Positions 1 through 6,261 of a stretch of 17,550 nucleotides of DNA are shown one piece after another. The number at the start of each line of letters is the position of its first letter. The stretch's first letter is position 1. The DNA lies in the NCBI GenBank assembly GCA_904501675.1, contig CAJGCL010000033.1, forward strand, positions 1 through 17,550. The letters run 5' to 3'. Source of the stretch: Clostridiaceae bacterium (lineage in GTDB: Bacteria; Bacillota; Clostridia; Oscillospirales; Acutalibacteraceae). The notes below the pieces were generated by a model. It was not told where the DNA came from. It worked only from the letters and a program-made list of their open reading frames with translations, and did no database searches. Made by a program: the position numbers and the translations under genes.

Positions 1-299
1 ATTTTGTACATGTTAGGGATCATAAGAAGAAGACCCTGTGAAGCTGTGTAGGTTGTTGTAAGCGCACCGGCTGCAAGTGAACCGTGAACAGTACCTGCTG
101 CACCTGCCTCAGACTGCATCTCAGAAACCTTTACGGTTGTGCCGAAGATGTTTTTCTGGCCCTGTGCTGACCACTGGTCAACATAGTCTGCCATTGGGCT
201 TGAAGGTGTGATTGGGTAAATACCTGCAACTTCTGTGAAAGCATATGACACATAAGCAGCGGCATTGTTACCGTCCATGGTTTTCATTTTTCTAGCCAT
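1..299 (-). CDS. nifJ: Pyruvate:ferredoxin (flavodoxin) oxidoreductase, N-terminal part
   Basis: This is the first 99 codons of a gene that runs off the left edge. The enzyme decarboxylates pyruvate with CoA to acetyl-CoA and CO2, reducing ferredoxin, in the cytoplasm of anaerobes. The translation begins MARKMKTMDGNNAAAYVSYA and contains YPITPSSPM (about residues 28-36), the conserved pyrimidine-binding loop of domain I in PFOR-type 2-oxoacid oxidoreductases, followed by the conserved EMQSEAGAAG. GGAGG (minus strand, 312-308) lies 8 nt before the ATG at 299-297. Its codon use matches its neighbours. The gene is divergent from the CNNM-family gene. Only the N-terminus is visible, so the iron-sulfur and TPP domains cannot be checked; a relative with another 2-oxoacid substrate is possible but less likely. 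Confidence 0.93.
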   Translation of the reverse strand, partial: MARKMKTMDGNNAAAYVSYAFTEVAGIYPITPSSPMADYVDQWSAQGQKNIFGTTVKVSEMQSEAGAAGTVHGSLAAGALTTTYTASQGLLLMIPNMYK

Positions 300-355
300 A
301 GTTTTTGCCTCCTATAAAAATGTTAATTATAAGTATTATTAAAACACCAACAATT

Positions 356-384
356 ATATTACCACTTATTTATCCTCTTGTAAA
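356..384 (-). promoter_or_regulatory. Sigma-A-type promoter for nifJ
   Basis: On the minus strand TTTACA (384-379) is followed after 17 bp by TAATAT (361-356), with TGG directly before it (extended -10). Transcription would begin near 349, giving a leader of about 50 nt. This is inferred from pattern only. Confidence 0.5.
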
Positions 385-496
385 CAAGAAAAAGTTAAAA
401 ATTTCACGATTTTTTACCAATTATTATGGATATTTTTGGGGAATATAGTACTTTAAGGAGCGCAATCTGTAAATCACGTCAGTAAAGTGGCAACTA

Positions 497-525
497 TTGA
501 CAAAACATTAAAAATTTGAGATAAT
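497..525 (+). promoter_or_regulatory. Sigma-A promoter for the CNNM/CorC-family gene
   Basis: A perfect -35 TTGACA (497-502) and a -10 GATAAT (520-525) are separated by exactly 17 bp. The predicted start near 532 lies after the ATG at 528 that would open the longest frame, which supports the downstream start at 588. The rest of the 300-496 gap is AT-rich with nothing else recognisable apart from the divergent nifJ promoter. Confidence 0.75.
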
Positions 526-587
526 ATATGATAATGTGGTGTAGAATTTCCACAAATATTTCTTTTTTGAAAGGAGCTTATCCTATT

Positions 588-1997
588 ATGGATGAACCCG
601 GACCTAATTTTATTTTGGCCCAATTTTTAAATCTTGCAGAAAGTGCTTCTGCAACAGACGGCTTGTTTTTTAAAATCTTACTTCTGTTAGTGCTTATTTT
701 TATTAATGCATTCTTTGCAATGAGCGAAATTGCTATAATTTCTCTTAACGATGCTAAGATTGAGCGCATGGCAGAGGATGGCCATAAAAAAGCTAAAATG
801 GTTTTAAAGCTTACAAGCAATTCAACACGTTTTCTTTCAACTATTCAGATAGGCGTAACCTTAGCAGGTTTCTTGTCATCTGCTTCTGCATCAACCTCAT
901 TTGCAGCTATTCTTACAGGTGCAATTTCAGGTGCCCTTCCGGGCGTGCCTGAGAGCTTGATTTCAGGTGTTTCTGTTGTTGTAATTACGCTTATAACTTC
1001 ATATTTTTCTCTTGTTTTAGGTGAGCTTGCTCCTAAGAGAATCGGTATGCAGGCTTCTGAAAAAATTGCTTTTGCAGTCGTAAAGCCTTTGCTGGTGATT
1101 TCTAAAATCACTGCACCGTTTGTGAAAATTCTTTCTCTTTCAACAAATGGCGTTGTGCGCCTTTTTGGTTTTGACCCTAACGCAGATGAAGAAACCGTTA
1201 CCGAAGAAGAAATTCGTATGATGGTTGACGTTGGTGGTGAAAAAGGTGTTATTGAAGATGCTCAGAAAGAAATGATTAACAACATTTTTGAGTTTGATGA
1301 CACTGACGCAGGCGATATTATGACCCACCGTACAGATGTGATAGCTGCTGATATTAATGATATAACGCTTGAAGATTTTGTTGCTCTTGCAATAGAACAC
1401 GGCAGGTCAAGAATCCCTCTTTACGATGAGGATATTGATAACATTATAGGTATCGTTTATGTTAAAGACCTTCTTAAATACGTTGGTAAAGAGGTTAAGG
1501 CAAAGGGTACTCTTAAAAACATTATGCGTGAAGCATATTTTATCCCCGAAACAAAGGCTTGCGGAGAACTTTTTAAGGAAATGAGCGCAAAGAAAATACA
1601 GATGGCCGTTGTAGTTGATGAGTATGGCGGTACAGCAGGTATTGTTACGCTTGAAGATATTGTTGAAGCTATTATGGGTAATATTCAGGACGAGTATGAC
1701 CATGAGGACGACGAAATTTCAAAGATAGACGATAACACATTTACCGTTGACGGAACTATAGATATTGAAGAGATTGATGAGCTTATAGGCAAGGCTCTTC
1801 CTGAAGGTGGTTATGAAACGCTTGCAGGTTTTATTATGGATGAGCTTCAGTGTATTCCAAAAGACGGGGAAATGAATGAAGTTGTTTTTGAAAATGTTAA
1901 GTTTACTGTTTTAAGCGTTGAAGACAGGCGAATTGAAAAAATCAAGGTAGAAATTACCCCTGTTGAAGACGAAGATGCAGATAACGACCAGGATTAA
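588..1997 (+). CDS. HlyC/CorC (CNNM/DUF21 + CBS) family membrane transporter
   Basis: This is a 469-residue membrane protein of the CNNM/CorC family, whose members are linked to Mg2+ or other divalent cation export. Residues 27-51 form the first membrane helix. The DUF21 membrane region continues to about residue 195 and includes the signature GELAPKRIG (145-153). A CBS pair follows at about 240-365, with the conserved VVDEYGGTAGIVTLEDI (342-358). The C-terminal CorC_HlyC domain spans about 375-460 and is followed by an acidic tail. The start at 588 was chosen because AAGGAG (571-576) precedes it; an in-frame ATG at 528 has no ribosome binding site and lies upstream of the predicted transcript start. 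Despite the haemolysin name, relatives are ion transporters. The substrate cannot be told from the sequence. Confidence 0.9.
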   Translation: MDEPGPNFILAQFLNLAESASATDGLFFKILLLLVLIFINAFFAMSEIAIISLNDAKIERMAEDGHKKAKMVLKLTSNSTRFLSTIQIGVTLAGFLSSASASTSFAAILTGAISGALPGVPESLISGVSVVVITLITSYFSLVLGELAPKRIGMQASEKIAFAVVKPLLVISKITAPFVKILSLSTNGVVRLFGFDPNADEETVTEEEIRMMVDVGGEKGVIEDAQKEMINNIFEFDDTDAGDIMTHRTDVIAADINDITLEDFVALAIEHGRSRIPLYDEDIDNIIGIVYVKDLLKYVGKEVKAKGTLKNIMREAYFIPETKACGELFKEMSAKKIQMAVVVDEYGGTAGIVTLEDIVEAIMGNIQDEYDHEDDEISKIDDNTFTVDGTIDIEEIDELIGKALPEGGYETLAGFIMDELQCIPKDGEMNEVVFENVKFTVLSVEDRRIEKIKVEITPVEDEDADNDQD

Positions 1998-2007
1998 TGA
2001 AGCTAAA

Positions 2008-2045
2008 GCTGCATCAGGAGAAGTTCTCTTGGTGCAGTATTTTTG
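2008..2045 (+). terminator. Intrinsic terminator after the CNNM/CorC-family gene
   Basis: A 12-bp stem (2009-2020 with 2026-2037, including two G-U pairs) has a short AAGTT loop and is followed by TATTTTT. It sits immediately before the ribosome binding site of the next gene, so it may act as a partial terminator or attenuator. Confidence 0.7.
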
Positions 2046-2061
2046 AAAAGGGGGAGTCGGT

Positions 2062-2712
2062 ATGAAAAAGATTTTAAGCATAGTTTTTTTTATGTGCTTT
2101 GCAGTCCTTTTGAATGTATCTGCCTTTGCCTATCTTTATGAATATGAGGGTTTATACACTGTTGAAATTCCTGAAAAATTCAAACAGGTTGAGGATGACA
2201 AATTTATATCAGACGATAACTCTACTTTTATTATAAGCTATGAAGATAATACAGAGCTTAAATACTGTGTTGATGACCTTAATGAAAAGAAACTGAAGGA
2301 AGCGGCAGAGTTTATGGCAAGCGAAGCTTCAAATGCCTTCCAGATTATTGGTGAAGAAGGCAAAATGGAGCTTGTTTCAGTAAAGAAAATAAAACATCCA
2401 AATGGAATGAGTGCTACAGTTACTGTTTATAAAACATCTGCTATTATGAACGGAGAAGAAAAATCTCATTTGCAGAAGGTTTATGAATTTGGTGGTGCAA
2501 TTAACAAATATACTTTTGTTTATACGCCATACGATGATAAAAACATAGATGCTCTTGACGAAACCTTTGATTCTATAATTATCAATGAAACTGAATTTCC
2601 TAGTGTTCTTGATAAAATGGGTTGTGCAACTGTTTTAATAGTTATAGTTGTTCTGTTGGTTGTAGGAATTTTTAAATTTTTACGAAAACCGTCATCGAAA
2701 CCTAAGAAATAA
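2062..2712 (+). CDS. Secreted, C-terminally membrane-anchored protein of unknown function
   Basis: I do not recognise this 216-residue protein with certainty. It has a clear signal peptide (MKKILSIVFFMCFAVLLNVS, cleavage plausible after AFA at 21-23). An extracytoplasmic domain of about 160 residues, rich in acidic residues and alternating strand-like segments, follows. A C-terminal membrane helix (about 188-206) and a short basic tail (KPSSKPKK) complete it, giving a type I topology. The pattern of short N-terminal strands (YTVEIPEKF), a central amphipathic helix and a closing FDSIII segment loosely resembles the PsbP/DcrB-like fold; that is a weak inference. GGGGGAG (2050-2056) lies 5 nt before the ATG. 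No promoter is visible between the upstream terminator hairpin and the start, so expression probably depends on read-through from the CNNM-family gene. Confidence 0.8.
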   Translation: MKKILSIVFFMCFAVLLNVSAFAYLYEYEGLYTVEIPEKFKQVEDDKFISDDNSTFIISYEDNTELKYCVDDLNEKKLKEAAEFMASEASNAFQIIGEEGKMELVSVKKIKHPNGMSATVTVYKTSAIMNGEEKSHLQKVYEFGGAINKYTFVYTPYDDKNIDALDETFDSIIINETEFPSVLDKMGCATVLIVIVVLLVVGIFKFLRKPSSKPKK

Positions 2713-2720
2713 AACAATAT

Positions 2721-2758
2721 AAAAAAGAAGCAAGTTCAATAAGAACTTGCTTCTTTTT
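2721..2758. terminator. Bidirectional intrinsic terminator between convergent genes
   Basis: A perfect stem (2722-2737 with 2743-2758) has an AATAA loop. It is flanked by an A-run on the left and a T-run on the right, so it would end transcripts of both the anchored secreted protein (plus) and secA (minus), whose stop is at 2762-2760. Confidence 0.9.
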
Positions 2759-2759
2759 A

Positions 2760-5489
2760 TTAATCATTCATTCCACAGCACTTTTTGTATTTCTTACCGC
2801 TGCCGCATGGGCAAGGGTCGTTTCTACCTGGCTTTTTATCTGCCTTTTTAGGCTCTTTTTTAAGTGTACCGTCATCGGAGCCTGAGGTGGAAGTAATCTT
2901 AACTGTTGCTTTTCTTTCAACAGGCTCTTCCTTGCGGATTCTTGCCTGAAGAACGAAGTCTACAGTACCTTCGCGGATGCCGTTTGTCATTTCCTCGAAC
3001 ATATCAAGACCTTGGTCACGGAACACAATAACAGGGTCCTTCTGGCCATAGCCCATAAGGTTCATACTGCGCTTGAGCTGGTCCATAGCATCGATATGTT
3101 CCATCCAACGGATGTCAACGTTTCTGAGAAGACCTACGCGCTCAATTTCTTTGACAGCGTCTTCGCCATATTCTTCCTTACGGCTGTCGTAAATTTCCTG
3201 GGCCTTGTTGAGAAGAATTTCGGCAATATCTTCAGTTTTATGAAGGTGCTTAATATCATCCTCGCTAACGAGCCAAGCATATTTTGCAAGAAGGCCTGTT
3301 CTGTTCCATTCGTCTTCTGAAACCTTTTCAGGGCAGTAGAAGTCAACAGATTCAGAAATTGTATCTACAATCATTTTCTGAATGAGTGCACTTATATCTT
3401 CACCATCAAGCACCTGATTACGCTGACCGTAAATAACCTCACGCTGTTTGTTCATAACGTCGTCGTATTTAAGAACATTACGGCGAATAGCAAAGTTATT
3501 GCCTTCAACCTTTCTCTGTGCACTTTCAATAGATGATGAGAAGATTTTTGCTTCAATAGGCATATCGCCAACGCTCTTGAAGGCGTCAAGAGTCATATAG
3601 AAGCGGTCGCCTGCGAAAAGACGGAGAAGGTCATCCTCTGCGGAGAGGAAGAAACGGCTTTCACCTGGGTCGCCCTGACGGCCTGCACGACCACGGAGCT
3701 GGTTATCAATTCGCCTTGATTCGTGGCGCTCTGTGCCGATAATATAAAGACCGCCTGCTTCACGTACCTTCTCAGCCTCTGCACTTGTCTGCTTTTTGAA
3801 CTCAGCTTCAAGCTCACGGAAGGTGTTGCGAGCATTTATAATATCTTCATTATCTGTTTCAGCAAAGCCTGTAGCCTCGGCAATAAGCTCATCGTCGAAG
3901 TCCATTTTCTTCATCTGAGTTTTTGCCATAAATTCAGGGTTACCGCCTAAGATAATATCAGTACCACGGCCTGCCATGTTTGTAGCAATTGTAACTGCAC
4001 CGAATTTACCTGCCTGAGCAACAATTTCTGCTTCTTTTTCATGGAATTTAGCATTGAGCACTTCGTGCTTAATGCCTTTTTTCTTTAAGAATTTTGAGAG
4101 CTTTTCGCTCTTTTCAATATTAACCGTACCAACAAGAACAGGCTGACCTTTTTCGTGGCATTCTGTAATAATATCAACAATCGCGTTGAATTTTGCTTCC
4201 TCTGTTTTGTAAAGAACATCATTATTATCCTTACGGGCAAGAGGCTTGTTTGTTGGTATTTCAACAACGTCAAGGCTGTAGATTTCCTGGAACTCTGCGC
4301 TTTCGGTCATAGCAGTACCTGTCATACCTGAAAGCTTTTTGTAAAGACGGAAATAGTTCTGGAACGTGATTGTAGCAAGAGTTTTGCTTTCGTGCTCAAC
4401 CTTTACGCCTTCTTTTGCTTCAATTGCCTGATGAAGACCTTCGCTGTAGCGTCTGCCAAGCATAATACGGCCTGTAAATTCGTCAACAATAAGCACCTGA
4501 CCATCTTTAACAACATAGTCAATATCTCTTGTCATTGTACCGTGAGCCTTAAGAGCCTGGTTGATATGGTGCTGAAGAGTGAGGTTTTCAGCATCCATAA
4601 GGTTTTCAATATTGAATGCAACTTCAGCCTTTGCAATACCTGATTTTGTAAGAGTAGCGGTTTTTGCCTTTTCGTCAACAAGGTAGTCGCCGCCTTCTTC
4701 TTTAACAATATCCTCGGCGTCTATTTTTGAGTCAAGCTCTTTAACCTTAACCATTTTAAGACGACGAACAAAGTCGTTTGTCATACGGTAAAGGTCTGTA
4801 GATGCTTCACCAATACCTGAAATAATAAGCGGTGTACGCGCTTCGTCTATAAGGATAGAGTCAACCTCGTCAACGATTGCAAAATTATGACCTCTCTGTA
4901 CACGTTGAGATGCATACATAACCATATTATCACGAAGATAGTCGAAGCCCATTTCGTTGTTTGTACCGAAAGTAATGTCGGCATTATATGCTTCTTTTCT
5001 TTCTTCGTTATTCTTTTCGTGGATAATAAGACCAACCTTAAGACCCATAAAGCGATAGATTTTACCCATCCATTCAGAGTCTCGTTTTGCAAGGTAGTCG
5101 TTAACTGTAACAATATGAACACCTTTACCTGAAAGTGCGTTAAGGTATGCAGGGAGAGTAGCAACGAGAGTTTTACCTTCACCTGTTTTCATTTCCGCGA
5201 TTCTTCCCTGATGAAGAATAATACCGCCTAAAATCTGAACAGGGTAGTGCTTCATGCCGAGAACACGCCATGCAGCCTCGCGACAAGCAGCAAATGCCTC
5301 AGGTAAAATATCGTCAAGAGTTTCGCCGTTTGCAAGACGCTCCTTGAACTCAGGTGTTTTAGCCTGAAGCTGTTCATCTGTAAGTGATGAATATTCATTC
5401 TCAAGAGCAAGCACCTTATCCTTAGTGCCATTGATGCGCTTAATCTCTTTAGTTGAATAATCACCAAAAAGCTTTTTGAATAAAGACAT
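2760..5489 (-). CDS. secA: Preprotein translocase ATPase subunit SecA
   Basis: This 909-residue protein is the ATPase motor that drives unfolded preproteins through SecYEG at the inner face of the membrane. Visible motifs are the family N-terminus MSLFKKLFGD, Walker A MKTGEGKT (100-107), DEVD (207-210) followed by the conserved LIDEARTPLIISG, VDEFTGR, MAGRGTDIILGG, and GRAGRQGDPGESRFFLSAED. The C-terminus carries the SEC-C zinc-binding motif with C893, C895, C904 and C905, the SecB- and ribosome-contacting tail. Between the GTDIILGG motif and AGGLYIIGTERHESRR the insert is about 58 residues, longer than the roughly 30 in E. coli SecA, which helps explain the length. The start matches the family N-terminus, but its ribosome binding site (AAAGG) is weak and about 13 nt away. 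The gene stands alone, divergent from the ECF sigma gene. Confidence 0.98.
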   Translation of the reverse strand: MSLFKKLFGDYSTKEIKRINGTKDKVLALENEYSSLTDEQLQAKTPEFKERLANGETLDDILPEAFAACREAAWRVLGMKHYPVQILGGIILHQGRIAEMKTGEGKTLVATLPAYLNALSGKGVHIVTVNDYLAKRDSEWMGKIYRFMGLKVGLIIHEKNNEERKEAYNADITFGTNNEMGFDYLRDNMVMYASQRVQRGHNFAIVDEVDSILIDEARTPLIISGIGEASTDLYRMTNDFVRRLKMVKVKELDSKIDAEDIVKEEGGDYLVDEKAKTATLTKSGIAKAEVAFNIENLMDAENLTLQHHINQALKAHGTMTRDIDYVVKDGQVLIVDEFTGRIMLGRRYSEGLHQAIEAKEGVKVEHESKTLATITFQNYFRLYKKLSGMTGTAMTESAEFQEIYSLDVVEIPTNKPLARKDNNDVLYKTEEAKFNAIVDIITECHEKGQPVLVGTVNIEKSEKLSKFLKKKGIKHEVLNAKFHEKEAEIVAQAGKFGAVTIATNMAGRGTDIILGGNPEFMAKTQMKKMDFDDELIAEATGFAETDNEDIINARNTFRELEAEFKKQTSAEAEKVREAGGLYIIGTERHESRRIDNQLRGRAGRQGDPGESRFFLSAEDDLLRLFAGDRFYMTLDAFKSVGDMPIEAKIFSSSIESAQRKVEGNNFAIRRNVLKYDDVMNKQREVIYGQRNQVLDGEDISALIQKMIVDTISESVDFYCPEKVSEDEWNRTGLLAKYAWLVSEDDIKHLHKTEDIAEILLNKAQEIYDSRKEEYGEDAVKEIERVGLLRNVDIRWMEHIDAMDQLKRSMNLMGYGQKDPVIVFRDQGLDMFEEMTNGIREGTVDFVLQARIRKEEPVERKATVKITSTSGSDDGTLKKEPKKADKKPGRNDPCPCGSGKKYKKCCGMND

Positions 5490-5498
5490 TTTAAAAAT

Positions 5499-5509
5499 CG
5501 AACCTTTCG
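5499..5509 (-). promoter_or_regulatory. Small hairpin over the secA ribosome binding site
   Basis: On the minus strand CGAA-AGG-TTCG (5509-5499) forms a 4-bp stem with a 3-nt loop holding the only SD-like sequence (AAAGG) upstream of secA, about 13 nt before the ATG. It may lower or tune secA translation. The stem is short and could be chance. Confidence 0.25.
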
Positions 5510-5537
5510 TTTGATTGAATATAAATATACAGATAGT

Positions 5538-5566
5538 ATTTTACCATACTCTTTTACAGTTTGCAA
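5538..5566 (-). promoter_or_regulatory. Sigma-A promoter for secA
   Basis: On the minus strand TTGCAA (5566-5561) and TAAAAT (5543-5538) are 17 bp apart, with TGG before the -10 (extended -10). The transcript would start near 5531, leaving a leader of about 40 nt before secA. Confidence 0.65.
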
Positions 5567-5602
5567 ATGAATTATAAAGTTTCTGACAATATTTATTTTT
5601 TG

Positions 5603-5631
5603 TTTACAAATGAAAAGAAAATTGATAGGAT
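5603..5631 (+). promoter_or_regulatory. Possible promoter for the ECF sigma gene
   Basis: TTTACA (5603-5608) and TAGGAT (5626-5631) are 17 bp apart, with TGA immediately before the -10 (extended -10). No clear ECF-type -35 (GAAC/TGAAAC-like) plus matching -10 was found in 5632-5715, so autoregulation by the encoded sigma factor is neither shown nor excluded. The remainder of this gap (5567-5729) is A-rich with no other structure seen. Confidence 0.35.
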
Positions 5632-5729
5632 AAAACCAAAAAAACAAAAAATTTTCAGAATTTTGCAACAAAACGAAAAAGTTACCACTCTTTATATACG
5701 AGAGCAAAACCTTGCAAGGAGGTGTGGGC

Positions 5730-6248
5730 GTGGAAGACCAGAATATATTTTTAATTGAACGTTCAAAAAATGGCGATACTCAGGCTTTTTCACAGCTTTA
5801 TTCCGTTTACGCTATGGATTTATACCGCTATGCTGTTTATATGATGGGTAATACCGAAGATGCTGAGGATGCAGTACAGGAAGCGGTATTTTCTGCATGG
5901 CGCAACATACATACTCTTAAAGATGTAAATCTTTTTAAAGTGTGGCTTTTTAAAATTCTTTCAAACAGATGCAAAACGGAGCTTATGAAAAAGAATAAAG
6001 CTCCTGATACTCTACCTATTGAGGAATATACATTCCTTATAGACGGAGAGTATGAGGAAAGCTTCAATAGCACGGAATTGAAGGAAGCTCTTTCAAGCCT
6101 TACTCCGCCCGATGCACAAATTATATTGCTCTCTGTTATCGGCGGTTTTAAAAGTTACGAACTAGCAGAGATTTTCAATATGGAGCCTGCTACGGTGCGT
6201 TCAAGGCAAAAACGTGCTCTTGAAAAATTGAAAATCATATTATCTTGA
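5730..6248 (+). CDS. ECF-subfamily RNA polymerase sigma factor
   Basis: This 172-residue protein has the two-domain layout of extracytoplasmic-function sigma factors. Region 2 lies at about 18-80, with the acidic stretch NTEDAEDAVQEAVFSAWRNI (41-60) typical of the -10-recognising helix. A variable linker of about 35 residues follows, then region 4 at about 115-168 with a helix-turn-helix around SYELAEIFNMEPATVRSR. The start is GTG at 5730 because AAGGAGG (5716-5722) stands 7 nt before it; the upstream TTG at 5712 in the same frame has no ribosome binding site. The gene ends 13 bp before a membrane-anchored beta-propeller protein, which shares its transcript and is the likely regulator. The stress or signal it answers cannot be read from the sequence. 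Confidence 0.93.
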   Translation: MEDQNIFLIERSKNGDTQAFSQLYSVYAMDLYRYAVYMMGNTEDAEDAVQEAVFSAWRNIHTLKDVNLFKVWLFKILSNRCKTELMKKNKAPDTLPIEEYTFLIDGEYEESFNSTELKEALSSLTPPDAQIILLSVIGGFKSYELAEIFNMEPATVRSRQKRALEKLKIILS

Positions 6249-6261
6249 AAGGAGCAGAGAA

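Noticed and set aside
300..527. Possible riboswitch or small RNA in the nifJ/CNNM-family intergenic region
   Set aside because: Apart from two divergent promoters the DNA is AT-rich with no sustained stem or recognised motif; an ykoK or other metal riboswitch was considered, but the leader is only about 55 nt long.
528..587. Upstream in-frame ATG that would lengthen the CNNM-family protein by 20 residues
   Set aside because: It lies at or before the predicted transcript start and has no Shine-Dalgarno sequence; the ATG at 588 has AAGGAG.
5252..5707. A 151-codon minus-strand frame spanning the secA start and its upstream region
   Set aside because: It reads the SecA N-terminal codons in another frame, crosses the secA promoter, and has no ribosome binding site or family-like composition.
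5632..5715. ECF-type autoregulatory promoter for the sigma gene
   Set aside because: Fragments such as CAACAAAACG and GTTACC occur, but no -35/-10 pair with the right spacing was found.
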